Source: JALHST01 sp963798435 (lineage in GTDB: Bacteria > Bacteroidota > Bacteroidia > Flavobacteriales > Flavobacteriaceae). From it: 64,000 nt of DNA. Positions 1 to 9,658 of the stretch are shown piece after piece (position 1 is the stretch's first letter; every line of letters starts with the position of its first letter). A program made the translations under genes and the position numbers. The notes under the pieces are model-generated. The model had not been told where the DNA came from. It ran no database searches and saw only the letters and a list, made by a program, of their open reading frames with translations. The stretch spans positions 1-64,000 of the forward strand of contig CAWCTF010000004.1 in the NCBI GenBank assembly GCA_963798435.1, in the 5' to 3' direction.

Positions 1-86
1 TCACCGTTAATAATTAAGTGTATATCGATTCCTGTTGTGTTAAAGGCTCAAAAATTTATTTTTGTGCCCATTAATCGACCAACCCT

Positions 87-1202
87 ATGAGAAATTCCAA
101 AAGTTCGATAAAATTAATCTCATTTTGTGCTCTTAGTGTTGTTCTTCTTGCACAATGCGCCCGGGATAATGACTATGAGGATGTTAAATTACCGACCAAA
201 GCCGAAGTTGGGAGATTACTCTTCTTTGATGAATCCTTATCGAATCCCGTTGGGCAATCATGTGCCACTTGCCACGATCCACTTGCCGCATTTTCAGATC
301 CAGGGCATTCTATTGTAACTCCTGGGATTGTCGACGGACTTTTTGGCAATAGAAATGCTCCCTCTGCCAGTTATACGATGTTCTCGCCCTCATTTTATTT
401 TGATGACACCGAGGAACTCTATATCGGCGGTCAGTTTTTAGATGGGCGCGCCAAAACTTTGGAGGATCAAGCCAAACTTCCGCTTACCAACCCCGTTGAA
501 ATGAATAATACCGATCTTGCAATGGTTGCGGGGAAAATCAGGGCCGCAAGCTATTTTAATTCCTTGGTTGAGCTCTATGGCGATATGAGCAATGATGATG
601 TTTTGCTAAACAATATTGCCGATGCGATTGCAGAATTCGAGCGAAGTCCGGAAGTCAATCCTTTTACTTCGAAATTTGACTATGTTATGGATGGGAAAGC
701 AACTTTTACGACCTTGGAGCAACAGGGAATGGAAGTTTTTATGGATACCCTTAAGGGCAAGTGTGCCTTATGCCATATCATAGATCCTGACCCAAATTCG
801 GGCAAAATTTTATTCACCGACTTCACGTATGATAATATTGGGATTCCTAAAAACCTATTTAATCCATTTTATGCAATTCCCTCAGAGCATAATCCCGATG
901 GTGCTGATTTTATCGACCTTGGATTAGCAGAAACCACAAAATCGCCCGAGAACAATGGCCAATTCAAGGTTCCGTCTTTACGGAACGTTGCCATAACCGC
1001 TCCTTATTTTCATAATGGCGCCATCACGTCCTTGGAAGAGGCGGTGCATTTTTATAATGTTCGGGATGTAGAAACTTTTGATCCCGCCGAAGTTGAAGAA
1101 ACGGTAAACAAAGATGAACTTGGTAATTTGGGGTTGACTTTGCAGGAAGAGATGGCGCTGGTCGCCTTCTTAAAAACCCTTACAGATGGTTATAAATTGT
1201 AA
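87..1202 (+). CDS. di-haem cytochrome c peroxidase family protein (MauG/CcpA-like), exported
   Basis: Predicted periplasmic di-haem c-type cytochrome of the bacterial cytochrome c peroxidase/MauG family, which reduces hydrogen peroxide or oxidises a partner substrate. Two CXXCH haem-attachment motifs are visible, CATCH at residues 59-63 and CALCH at 226-230, the usual one-per-domain arrangement. The N-terminus is a signal peptide with Cys24 at its end (LLAQC), so it may be a lipoprotein, although Gln at -1 is atypical for a lipobox. The length of 371 residues is normal for the family. The ATG at 87 gives a complete signal peptide. A strong hairpin follows the gene. The next gene is convergent, so it is probably monocistronic. 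Family is confident, the substrate is unknown. Confidence 0.9.
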   Translation: MRNSKSSIKLISFCALSVVLLAQCARDNDYEDVKLPTKAEVGRLLFFDESLSNPVGQSCATCHDPLAAFSDPGHSIVTPGIVDGLFGNRNAPSASYTMFSPSFYFDDTEELYIGGQFLDGRAKTLEDQAKLPLTNPVEMNNTDLAMVAGKIRAASYFNSLVELYGDMSNDDVLLNNIADAIAEFERSPEVNPFTSKFDYVMDGKATFTTLEQQGMEVFMDTLKGKCALCHIIDPDPNSGKILFTDFTYDNIGIPKNLFNPFYAIPSEHNPDGADFIDLGLAETTKSPENNGQFKVPSLRNVAITAPYFHNGAITSLEEAVHFYNVRDVETFDPAEVEETVNKDELGNLGLTLQEEMALVAFLKTLTDGYKL

Positions 1203-1284
1203 CCCTATCACTCCCTCGGCCGGTATTTCCGCTTCGGAGGACTTTTTATTATCGCACCAAATAAGAACGTACGATACGAAATAG

Positions 1285-1308
1285 AAAGGCCCCGAATTCG
1301 GGGCCTTT
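1285..1308. terminator. bidirectional Rho-independent terminator
   Basis: A perfect 24-nt palindrome whose GGCCCC/GGGGCC core is flanked by AAA on the left and TTTT on the right. It lies between the convergent peroxidase gene and the leftward hypothetical gene and can terminate both. Confidence 0.85.
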
Positions 1309-1329
1309 TACTAGAATTAGGAGTTGTGG

Positions 1330-1893
1330 TTAATTTCCATAGCTACGCGCCATTTTGGTCGGCAACAAGCGGTATTTTTTAAAGAATTGGCGAATCGACT
1401 TAAAATAACTCGCAATACTATAGGGTTCAAGATCGAACCTGAGAATAACCTCCCGGGCCTCGGCTCCCGTAATCTTGAGCAAGTTTTGGATCTCGAAATC
1501 GAGATGGCCGAACCCCTGCAACTGTGCGATGCTTCGGTCACTGTATTTCATGCTGTTGCCGCTATTATCTAGATAAAATCGGAAAACGCGGTACTCCCCC
1601 GGCTTCAATTCGAGTACACTTTTAGACTTGATAAAATGCCCTGTATGGAGGCCCTTTACGTTTAAGAATGCATGTTGCGGGAAATCGGCAATGAAATGCT
1701 CCTTTCCTTTTTTATCAAAAGCGGAAAGTTTATTGATATTTAATTCGAATTCGGAAACCCCGTTTTCGATTGCAAAACTATTTTTTAATATCAAATCAGT
1801 GATGCGTCGGCCTTCTGCATCCCATTGGTCTATAAGCTCAAAGGAATACGGGATGGTCTGCCATATGGTTGGATAAAATTTTGTTGTCTTCAT
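1330..1893 (-). CDS. hypothetical protein
   Basis: I do not recognise this protein. It is about 187 residues from the ATG at 1893 (MKTTKF); an upstream ATG at 1905 would add four residues. No signal peptide or membrane segment is visible. The composition is mixed beta/alpha with many aromatic residues, including the stretch EYRVFRFYLDNSG. The C-terminus is basic (FKKYRLLPTKMARSYGN). It is transcribed towards the palindromic terminator at 1285-1308. Coding character is supported by normal amino-acid composition over the whole length and by the terminator placed just after the stop codon. Confidence 0.6.
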   Translation of the reverse strand: MKTTKFYPTIWQTIPYSFELIDQWDAEGRRITDLILKNSFAIENGVSEFELNINKLSAFDKKGKEHFIADFPQHAFLNVKGLHTGHFIKSKSVLELKPGEYRVFRFYLDNSGNSMKYSDRSIAQLQGFGHLDFEIQNLLKITGAEAREVILRFDLEPYSIASYFKSIRQFFKKYRLLPTKMARSYGN

Positions 1894-1905
1894 GATGCTG
1901 TACAT

Positions 1906-2305
1906 TTAAAATTATACACTGCAAAATTGAAACAATACGGCCTTCTGTAAAACAGCTATATTTTCTGTTTTATATGCTATTTTAACTAATTATAGATTTT
2001 TTAATATAAAATACGGTTAACACAAGATAGTTTATGAAAATTTTCGTAAAAAATCTTAAGAAAGCAACGTGTCGCCCAAATAGATTCAGTCGCAGTACGA
2101 TCGGTGCCCTAAATACACCATGCGGGATAGTTAATGAATCATATTTAGGTCATTACTACTGCGCATATTCCATTTTATTAAAAAAGCTGATGACGCAAAA
2201 AAAATGATGCGATAGCACCCTTTCACAATATAAATAAAACGCTAACTTTAGACGATGCATATAGCATTCGTTTCTGAACTAAAATACCGAACCAAAACAA
2301 ACATT
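1906..2305. other. intergenic region with a possible promoter
   Basis: An AT-rich divergent intergenic stretch. The only signal seen is TAACTTTA at 2243-2250, one base away from the Bacteroidota -7 box TAnnTTTG, about 55 nt before the preferred start of the DUF1080 gene. No repeat or RNA gene was seen. Confidence 0.4.
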
Positions 2306-3331
2306 ATGAAAAAAATAGTACGTTGCCTTATGGTCTTTTTATTGACCACACCTACCCTTTTTGCGGTCGTTCCCTGTGCATCACAAAATCTTGAAAACGA
2401 ATTTTTGGGCATGTGGGGCATTGATATAGACGGGGGTGGCGTTGGCTGGCTGAAGGTACATGAGGAAGCAGGGTTTTTAGACGGCGAGCTCCTATGGATC
2501 GGGGGCAGTGTACTCCCGGTTTCCGATATCTATCTGGCCAATGAAAACACTTTGGTGGTGACCCGCACCAATGAACGGGTCTTTAATAAAGACACTCCTG
2601 GAAAAGAACGCACGCACATACTAACCTATACCTTGCGTATTACAAAAACAGGCGATACTATTGCGGGTACCATGAGCGGACCTACTTGGGAAGGGACCGG
2701 GGAATCAGTGGTACATTTCACCGGAAAACGGATGCCACCTGTAGGCCCTGCGCCAGACTTGAGTGCTCTAAAATTTGGGAAACCGATTAAATTGTTTAAC
2801 GGAAAGGATATGAAAGGATGGCGGCCCATCGACCCGAAAATGGCGAATGGGTTTAAGGTCGTAGACGGTGTCATGCAGAATGACCCCATACAGGCCGAAC
2901 ATGGGGATCATGTCTCCTACGGAAACCTACGCACCGAAGCGGAATTTGGGGATTTTAACCTAAAATTGGAAGTCAACGTACCCAAGGACAACAACAGCGG
3001 GGTATATCTTCGTGGGTTGTATGAAATACAAGTGGTAGACTCGTATGGGTTGGCGCTTGACCCCCATAACATGGGCGCGGTCTATAGCCGTATTACCCCA
3101 AGTGAGGCTGCCGAAAAACCCGCCGGCGAATGGCAGAGTCTGGATATTACGTTGGTAGACCGCCATATAACGGTCATTTTTAATGGGAAAAAGATTATTG
3201 ACAACCAAGCAGTGGAAGGCCCCACCGGTGGGGCGATCAGCTCGGATGTGTTTGCGCCTGGACCTATTTATTTACAAGGCGACCATGGCAAAGTGTCCTA
3301 TCGGAATATCATCTTGACCCCTGTGTTATGA
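2306..3331 (+). CDS. DUF1080 (3-keto-disaccharide hydrolase domain) exported protein
   Basis: Exported protein with a C-terminal concanavalin-like 3-keto-disaccharide hydrolase domain (DUF1080, PF06439), roughly the last 190 residues, starting at the typical LFNGKDMKGWRP motif and containing the conserved GVYLRG and QLQGDHG-like segments (here IYLQGDHGKVSYRN). The N-terminal third is a separate small beta domain of unknown type. I chose the ATG at 2306 (MKKIVRC) because it gives a clean signal peptide. The longer frame from 2255 adds 17 residues before it, and a probable -7 box sits at 2243-2250. Enzymes of this family hydrolyse 3-keto-glucosides; the substrate here is not known. It is not evidently linked to the arabinose genes. 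Confidence 0.85.
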   Translation: MKKIVRCLMVFLLTTPTLFAVVPCASQNLENEFLGMWGIDIDGGGVGWLKVHEEAGFLDGELLWIGGSVLPVSDIYLANENTLVVTRTNERVFNKDTPGKERTHILTYTLRITKTGDTIAGTMSGPTWEGTGESVVHFTGKRMPPVGPAPDLSALKFGKPIKLFNGKDMKGWRPIDPKMANGFKVVDGVMQNDPIQAEHGDHVSYGNLRTEAEFGDFNLKLEVNVPKDNNSGVYLRGLYEIQVVDSYGLALDPHNMGAVYSRITPSEAAEKPAGEWQSLDITLVDRHITVIFNGKKIIDNQAVEGPTGGAISSDVFAPGPIYLQGDHGKVSYRNIILTPVL

Positions 3332-3670
3332 TCCGTTCAATAAAGGCAAAACAAGAAAGTAGTTCAATTATGCCTCTGTGAAGGTTCTCTTTGATGCTGT
3401 AGGTTTCCTCGATTCACCGAATTTTAAAACTAAAAACGAATCCCTCCCCTCCTGGGAGGGCCTGCCTACCGGCTAAGGCTGGGATAAAGGGGTGGGTCAT
3501 TTAATGAGAAAAATTATACCTTACCATCCATCAGGCAGCTCGCTATAACAATCTACTAAATATTTTTTCAATACCATTTCGGCCAAATGGTCTACTAAAT
3601 AGTGTCCTTAAGGCAACGGCATTCTTAAGGTGCCAACTGCTATACTGCAGAAAAATCCTTACCAGATAAT
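3332..3670. repeat. intergenic region holding a 67-bp dispersed repeat (copy 1)
   Basis: Bases 3401-3467 align without gaps to 43454-43520, with about 60 of 67 bases identical. The shared core contains the hairpin-prone CCCTCCCCTCCTGGGAGGG. It is followed by GCCTGCCTACCGGC, part of the CCTGCC-type repeat family scattered in the 42-49 kb region. Nothing else was recognised up to the stop codon of the next gene at 3671. Confidence 0.6.
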
Positions 3671-6361
3671 TTATAATTTAATTTGCATTGGAACCTTGCT
3701 CAATGGAATTTCATAAGCCCCGTTAAGCTTGCCATATGATAAGTGCACCTCTTTATTCATCCTTAAATAAGCATTCGGGGTATACTCATTTTTAGGACTG
3801 AATATTAAAACAACCTCTTTGGTTTTGGTATTATAGCTGAATTTATCTATGGTACCGGCATCTAGGGTAAGCCATAAATCAATGGGTGCAATAAATATCC
3901 TGGATTTTGAGGCTGTGGTGATTTCTACTTCAACACTTTCTTTCTTTGAAGTTAAATTTCCCCCGAAGACCAACCATCCCATATCTTCTTCATAGGTAAG
4001 ATAGGTTGCTGAATTCACGGCATATCCATAAAATCCGGAACCGTAATCACCAGAAATTCCATCTATTTTTAGGGTTGAGGGAAAAGAATGAAATGCAGCC
4101 GGACCAAATCCATCTTGGGTAATATTGGAAATGCCGCCTAACAGGCCTCCATAGCCCACTTTCAGCAAAAATAAATCCTCCGGGGTTTTTCTAAATTGTG
4201 TCAATACCGGAATCGCATTCAAGGAAGATCCATAGTGATGTATCTGCCGTTCTACCCGAGCGGTCTCCCCAGCCTTCCCACCGTATAAAAAGTCCCAATA
4301 GCGACGTGCATTTCCATTGTACGCCCAATGTGGCATGGTAGGCATATAGGCTAGGATAGCGCTTAAAGTTATGGTTGCTTTTTCTTGATACCCGTAATAA
4401 TCCGACCATAAATACACTTCCTCCTGTCCCGTGGAATCCCAGGGCATCTCACTTCCAAACGGATAATCCAAGGCACGCCAATGATCCGCCCGCGCTTTCA
4501 TTCTTGTTTCGAGATCGGTTACCAACGCTGAGTACCCCTCATTTTTTAGGTCTTTTAGAATATACAGGAATACCGATCCTTCCATTTGCCCAAAAACCGA
4601 GTAATAGGGTGCCTGTTCCAGCATGGCGATACTGGTATGGTATGCATTCTTCAAATACCATTCCCATGACCTGTTATCCACTAATCCTGTTCTATATCTT
4701 GCTAATCGGTACATCACCCAATAGGCAGCCGCAACATGCGGATAGTTATACGATCTTCCCGTATCATTGGCGTGTTCATGATTCCATGCAGCCCATGTCT
4801 TATAGTTGATCTTGTCACTATATGTGCCTTTTGGGAAGGAATCAGGTTCATAATAAAAGAGGCTTTTTTTAACGCCGTATTTATGAGATCCTTCGTTATA
4901 TTGAATACCTCCCCACAAGGTTGAATCTATAAACTGTTGCACTTTTCTGATTTCAGAACGTTCTGGCAAAACCAATTGTTTCATTATGGCTGCCAACCAA
5001 CTACCGGCACCGCCCTCATCACTCAGTCCACTGATCCAAACCCTCCCATCCTCGGTCAACTTCCGTTTGGTTTCGTAGTCATAACTAATGAAAGATTGAT
5101 TTCTATCGAAAGGATCTTCGGGGTCATCAAACCATTGTTCTGTTGAGAGAAAATGTCCAAAATCTTGTACCACCTCGGTTTCCGGTTTAATTACCTTATA
5201 GTTAACGGTTTGTTGTTTCCCATCGGCATAGGTAATGGTCAATCGTGCCCTACCCCATTTTTTACCGATTACGCGGTACTTTCGCTGTCCATTTGAAGTT
5301 CGCCCAGCTTCTTTGATTTCTAAGGCCCCTTTAGGTTCAATATCCAAGGAACGTACTTCATCTTTATAATCGATAAACAGTTGCGCCTTTACATCTTGGG
5401 GAAGAACAAAACCCGGGAACCCATTGACCACGGGAACTTCTTCCGTGATCAGGGTGTTTTGTACCTCTTTTATCCCTTTTGAAAGTACGAGCATTACCGC
5501 AAAATTCTTGGTTTCCTTTGGGGCTAATAGTAGAGAAGTCGGTGAGTTCCACTGTTGCACTCCTTTCCATTCATTTTCGGCATACGCCTTGCTATAGACC
5601 ATCCATTCGTGAAATCCCTCGAAAACAATGCTCCGGGGCGTGGGATCATCCAAAAGTGGCCTATAGGCCTCGAAAGCCATATTTTCCTTCGGTAAAACCA
5701 ATAAAACAGGACCTTCCCCTGTGAGGCGTTTCACCTCCAAATACCCCGCATCCTTACCAATATAAGGGTCAAAAAATACATTTTGTGCATGGGTTTCAAT
5801 CAGGGATTTCCCCTCTAGAATATTATTGAAAACCATAGGAACTCCCAAAGCGCCGATTTCAATAGGTTGTTTACGCGTATTGGTTATTTCAAACCGAAGT
5901 ACCAAATGGTCCCGCTCCAACTCATAATATCTATTGACCTTTACAGGAATATCGGCAGGCAACGTCTTCGATAAATCTGCTGCCGCCAAAATAGTTCCAG
6001 AGACTTCCAAGGGTTCGACCGCTGCCCGCTTGGCAGCCGTCGAATAACTTTTCCAAGCTCCTTTTTCCTCCTTGATTCTCAAATTGATATCCCCCAAATG
6101 ATATAACCCGTCCTTATCCCTGATTTCCAGCCGATCGCTCGGGGTGAAATCGAAATTCGGATTTTCGTTGGGGCGGAGACCGGCAACCGTTTGTGATGCC
6201 TTGACCAACTTTAATTGAAAATCAGGGGTGGTAAATTTTTGATATACATCGGCAATACCAAGCGTAGGTTCCTTGGCTTCTATAGTACTCCAATAACCTT
6301 GTGCCTTTAGGGAAATACTGATCCCTAAGAATAGGAGCGTATAAAAAAGTCTATTGTTCAT
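3671..6361 (-). CDS. large exported DUF5695-like protein, possible glycosidase
   Basis: An 896-residue exported protein with the signal peptide MNNRLFYTLLFLGISISLKA. The first ~330 residues look like a beta-sandwich; the following region (around 430-760) is Trp/Tyr rich and probably alpha-helical, as in alpha/alpha toroid carbohydrate-active proteins. I associate it with DUF5695, a Bacteroidota family of unknown function, from memory of its N-terminal pattern; this needs a profile search. It begins 51 nt after the GH127-type gene and is read in the same direction, so it probably belongs to the arabinose operon and acts on the same glycan in the periplasm. No catalytic residues can be assigned. 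Confidence 0.6.
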   Translation of the reverse strand: MNNRLFYTLLFLGISISLKAQGYWSTIEAKEPTLGIADVYQKFTTPDFQLKLVKASQTVAGLRPNENPNFDFTPSDRLEIRDKDGLYHLGDINLRIKEEKGAWKSYSTAAKRAAVEPLEVSGTILAAADLSKTLPADIPVKVNRYYELERDHLVLRFEITNTRKQPIEIGALGVPMVFNNILEGKSLIETHAQNVFFDPYIGKDAGYLEVKRLTGEGPVLLVLPKENMAFEAYRPLLDDPTPRSIVFEGFHEWMVYSKAYAENEWKGVQQWNSPTSLLLAPKETKNFAVMLVLSKGIKEVQNTLITEEVPVVNGFPGFVLPQDVKAQLFIDYKDEVRSLDIEPKGALEIKEAGRTSNGQRKYRVIGKKWGRARLTITYADGKQQTVNYKVIKPETEVVQDFGHFLSTEQWFDDPEDPFDRNQSFISYDYETKRKLTEDGRVWISGLSDEGGAGSWLAAIMKQLVLPERSEIRKVQQFIDSTLWGGIQYNEGSHKYGVKKSLFYYEPDSFPKGTYSDKINYKTWAAWNHEHANDTGRSYNYPHVAAAYWVMYRLARYRTGLVDNRSWEWYLKNAYHTSIAMLEQAPYYSVFGQMEGSVFLYILKDLKNEGYSALVTDLETRMKARADHWRALDYPFGSEMPWDSTGQEEVYLWSDYYGYQEKATITLSAILAYMPTMPHWAYNGNARRYWDFLYGGKAGETARVERQIHHYGSSLNAIPVLTQFRKTPEDLFLLKVGYGGLLGGISNITQDGFGPAAFHSFPSTLKIDGISGDYGSGFYGYAVNSATYLTYEEDMGWLVFGGNLTSKKESVEVEITTASKSRIFIAPIDLWLTLDAGTIDKFSYNTKTKEVVLIFSPKNEYTPNAYLRMNKEVHLSYGKLNGAYEIPLSKVPMQIKL

Positions 6362-6412
6362 GTGCTTTATTTATTCGAAATGCGCAATTAGCGGTTATCC
6401 CAGGAATTCCCG

Positions 6413-9400
6413 TTATTTAAGCGTGACATCCAGATATACCGAATGACGGCCATACGTTTCATAAAAAGGCTTAAAAACCACGCCATCGATAGTGAACTCC
6501 AATTTCTGGGATTCCGCCTTTATCGACTTCCCAATATCCTTCGCATGAAGTGTTACCTTGCGCCATTCCGTACGGGGCGCTGACTCTTGAGCTGCCAACA
6601 AAACAGGGCCATAAAATAAACTGGCTATATTTTCTTGGTCCATAACCGGATCTAAATGAAATTGAAAGGGCATGCTTAGGGCGATCGTATCACCGTCCTT
6701 CCAGTTACCCTTTAAAGTAAGATAACTTCCTGGCACGCCATTTACATGCTGTTTCCTGTCGTTTATTTTTACAAAAAATCCTTTGGTCGCCCATTTGGGC
6801 ACTCGAACTTTTACATCGAAATTTCCTTCGCCGTGAATCGTCAAAAGGGTTTTATCCTCCTTGGGGAAATCGGTGGTTTGTTCAATAGTCACCTTTTTTT
6901 CGGTCCAATGTAAGGTAGAAGGCACATATAGATTTACATAAAGTACTTTATTATCCGAACTTCTAAAATAGATCGAATTCTGAAGCTTTGTGCTGCTTTC
7001 AAGTGCCGTACCATTACAGCAGGTAAAGCCTGACATGTCTACATTACCAAACTCCTTTACCGAACCCGGCCTTAAGGGAACGTGATAGGTATTTGCCGGA
7101 CTGTTCTCTGCCACTGATGCAAGAATATGATTATAGAGTGCGCGCTCATAATAATCCATCAATTCGGCACGCTGATCAAAAAGAAAAAGATTTCTCGTTA
7201 ATTTTAGCATGTTATAGGTAGCACAAGTTTCATTTTGCCCCCCCGCAGATAAACCGTTTTCATAAATCGTTGCTGGCTCGCTGATGAAACATTCTGCGTT
7301 GGCAGGATTACGTGCCCCAGCAACACCTCCAATACTATACATGTAATCATTGGTGGTCTTATTCCAAAAATTATCAGCAATCCTATAATATTCAGGAGCA
7401 TGTGAATCCCTATACATTTCTAGAGCCCCCATCATTTGTGGTATATGTTGGTTGGCATGCAATCCGCGAAAGGTATCCACATTTTTAGCGAGACCATGGG
7501 AATGATCGGCATCACCAAAGAATACTTTTATGTTATCAAATGAATGTGCAACCTCTAAATACCGATGTTCCTTGGTTATCCTGTACAAACGTGCCATAAC
7601 TTCGTTCATTCCCCCAAATTCTCCAGCTATATAAGTATTCCACATACTGATAAGCGTATCGGTCGTCAACCGACTCATTCGGGCATACACCCAACTTCCC
7701 ATGCCTTTTGCAATTTCCAATGCTTTTTCATTACCGCTCACCTCGTATATATCAAGTAGCCCGGCAAGAATTTTATGCAATGTGTAATAAGGAGCCCAAA
7801 TTTTGGTTTTCTCCGTCCCATACGTAGCCCCTTTTTCAAGCATAATGAACTGATCAGGCGGATAGGCACTTATAAATCCTTTGCCCCAATTCCAGTAATC
7901 TGTGCGGAGACCTTCCACACTTAAATCGGAATCAAAGTCGGCTTTACCTGATCCAGGCGGTATCGCTACAGGATCTGATACATGCGCTCCATGAGCTTCT
8001 TTTGCCTGGCCGGACATTTGCGATAATTTGTAAAGGACATTGACCATGTAGGTCATTTTGTCCGCGAAATTTTGCTGGAGCGCTTTATCATACCCGGTAC
8101 TGGCATATGCCTGGGCAATGGCGGTGAGGTAATGACCGGTCGCATGCCCCCGCAGTTTGGTTTCCTGACTGTCCCAAACCCCTAAGGGTTCTGCTCCTTC
8201 AGGCTGTTCTTGTCCGAAGGCATTCCGAAACATATATAGGAAATTATCCGGATTTGTTTCTGCAAGGGTTGTAATGAACTTATCGCGATTTTCTATGAAT
8301 TTTGTATGCTGGCCATGAAGATCATTATCTAGTGAAACCTGGTCAAGATCAAAAACTTCAAGCGCGCGATCGGGCGTAACAGGTTCGTTAACGTCTTGTA
8401 CGGTTACAATGGCACTGGGCTTTATTTCAGAACCCGAAATATGACCGATTACGGTATAGGTCCCTGCTTTTAATACCTTCGTATTGTCTTTTGGAGCGGG
8501 CCATATCACCCGTACGTTTCTTTGCTCCATCCCCTTCGCGTATATGCCCTTAACGTAAGGTGGTAATCGCGGAAGAAATCCAACTGTGGTTGCTACTTCA
8601 AGGGTTGGAACACTCGTCAAGAATTCATTATAAAGCTGCGGGGTTTCTTTGGGGAATTTAGGAAGGTCCCCATCCAATTTTTCTTTTGTTCCAACCGTGG
8701 CTTCATCTTCCTCAAAAGAATTTCTATAAATTCTAGCAACTTGTGTTTCATTCAAAGGGATTCTGTAGATTCTGAAATCATGTATTCTGGCATTCAGATT
8801 TGCATCGTCGGAACTTACTGATTTTCCGATATAGAATTGCGTGTTTTTATCCGGATCCGCATCGAAAACATGTTCCCATGTAAGGGCTATTTGATTCACT
8901 TCGCCAACAAGGATTCCATTAATGTAGGTGCTTAGCGATTTTGAGGGGATATCGATTACTACGGCCAAGTGATGCCAAGTATCAATTGCCAGGGCCGGTA
9001 TATTCGCCACACTGATATTTCCATTTTCAGAAGTGATTTCCACCTGAAAACCTGCATTGGATTCACTACCTCGTGGGGCGACAAAAAAATGGGAAGTATT
9101 ATTTTTTCCGAAGTCAAAAAATACTTGGCCTTTTACAGAAGAACGTAGGTAGATCCATCCGGTGATACTTATGGATTCCTGATTTGCGATAGCTTCGGGA
9201 GGAATAGAAACAAAAGATTCGAAATCCCCCGGTAAGGAAAGTACCTTTCCAAACCGATCATCATTTATAAACTCCGCCTTCGAATTTGATAACTGGGCAT
9301 GTAGATTGTTTCGTGACCAATCTTTTACGGTACCATCAAATACATAACGGGCAATTAGGCCTGTTTCACCCTATGCCGTCTAACATCTGGTTCCCGCTTT

Positions 9401-9473
9401 GGGCTAGTAAAGTGCTTGTAACCAAGACAGAGCAACATATCATTACTTTAAGGGATACCCAATCTATTTTCAT
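6413..9473 (-). CDS. GH127/GH146-type beta-L-arabinofuranosidase with LamG domain; 5' frameshift
   Basis: Exported enzyme predicted to release beta-L-arabinofuranose (DUF1680 fold). The catalytic domain fills roughly the C-terminal 600 residues. It contains NETCATYNML, with Glu at 7229-7231 and Cys at 7223-7225, and FTCCNGT with the Cys pair at 7016-7021. In HypBA1-type enzymes the Glu, the Cys residues and a zinc ion form the active site, one Cys being the nucleophile. A LamG/concanavalin-like domain precedes it. The long open frame begins only at a GTG at 9043, inside LamG. The same frame is open back to a stop at 9371-9373, and another frame supplies a start at 9473 with signal peptide (MKIDWVSLKVMICC). 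One extra base in the CCC run at 9369-9371 separates the two. The gene lies between the symporter and the DUF5695-like gene. Confidence 0.88.
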
Positions 9474-9658
9474 GTTTAAATCTATTTCTCTAGCATTCTA
9501 TAATCTTAAGCATTTCACTTTGATCGATTTGAACGATACTTAAAAACTAGCAAAAAAGAATTATATGAATACATAATTAGCTGATTTTAAATAATTACAA
9601 TGTCCCGATAGTCAATGGGGAATACGTAAAAACAGTGCCTTTTTACTTCAAATACGAC

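Noticed and set aside
15..33. Possible eighth AraR-type site near the window start (AAGTGT half-site)
   Set aside because: Only one half-site is present; the sequence 7 bp downstream does not resemble ACACTT.
9371..9373. Programmed ribosomal frameshifting in the GH127-type gene
   Set aside because: No classical slippery heptamer with a downstream structure is evident, and a glycosidase has no known need for it; an indel is the simpler explanation.
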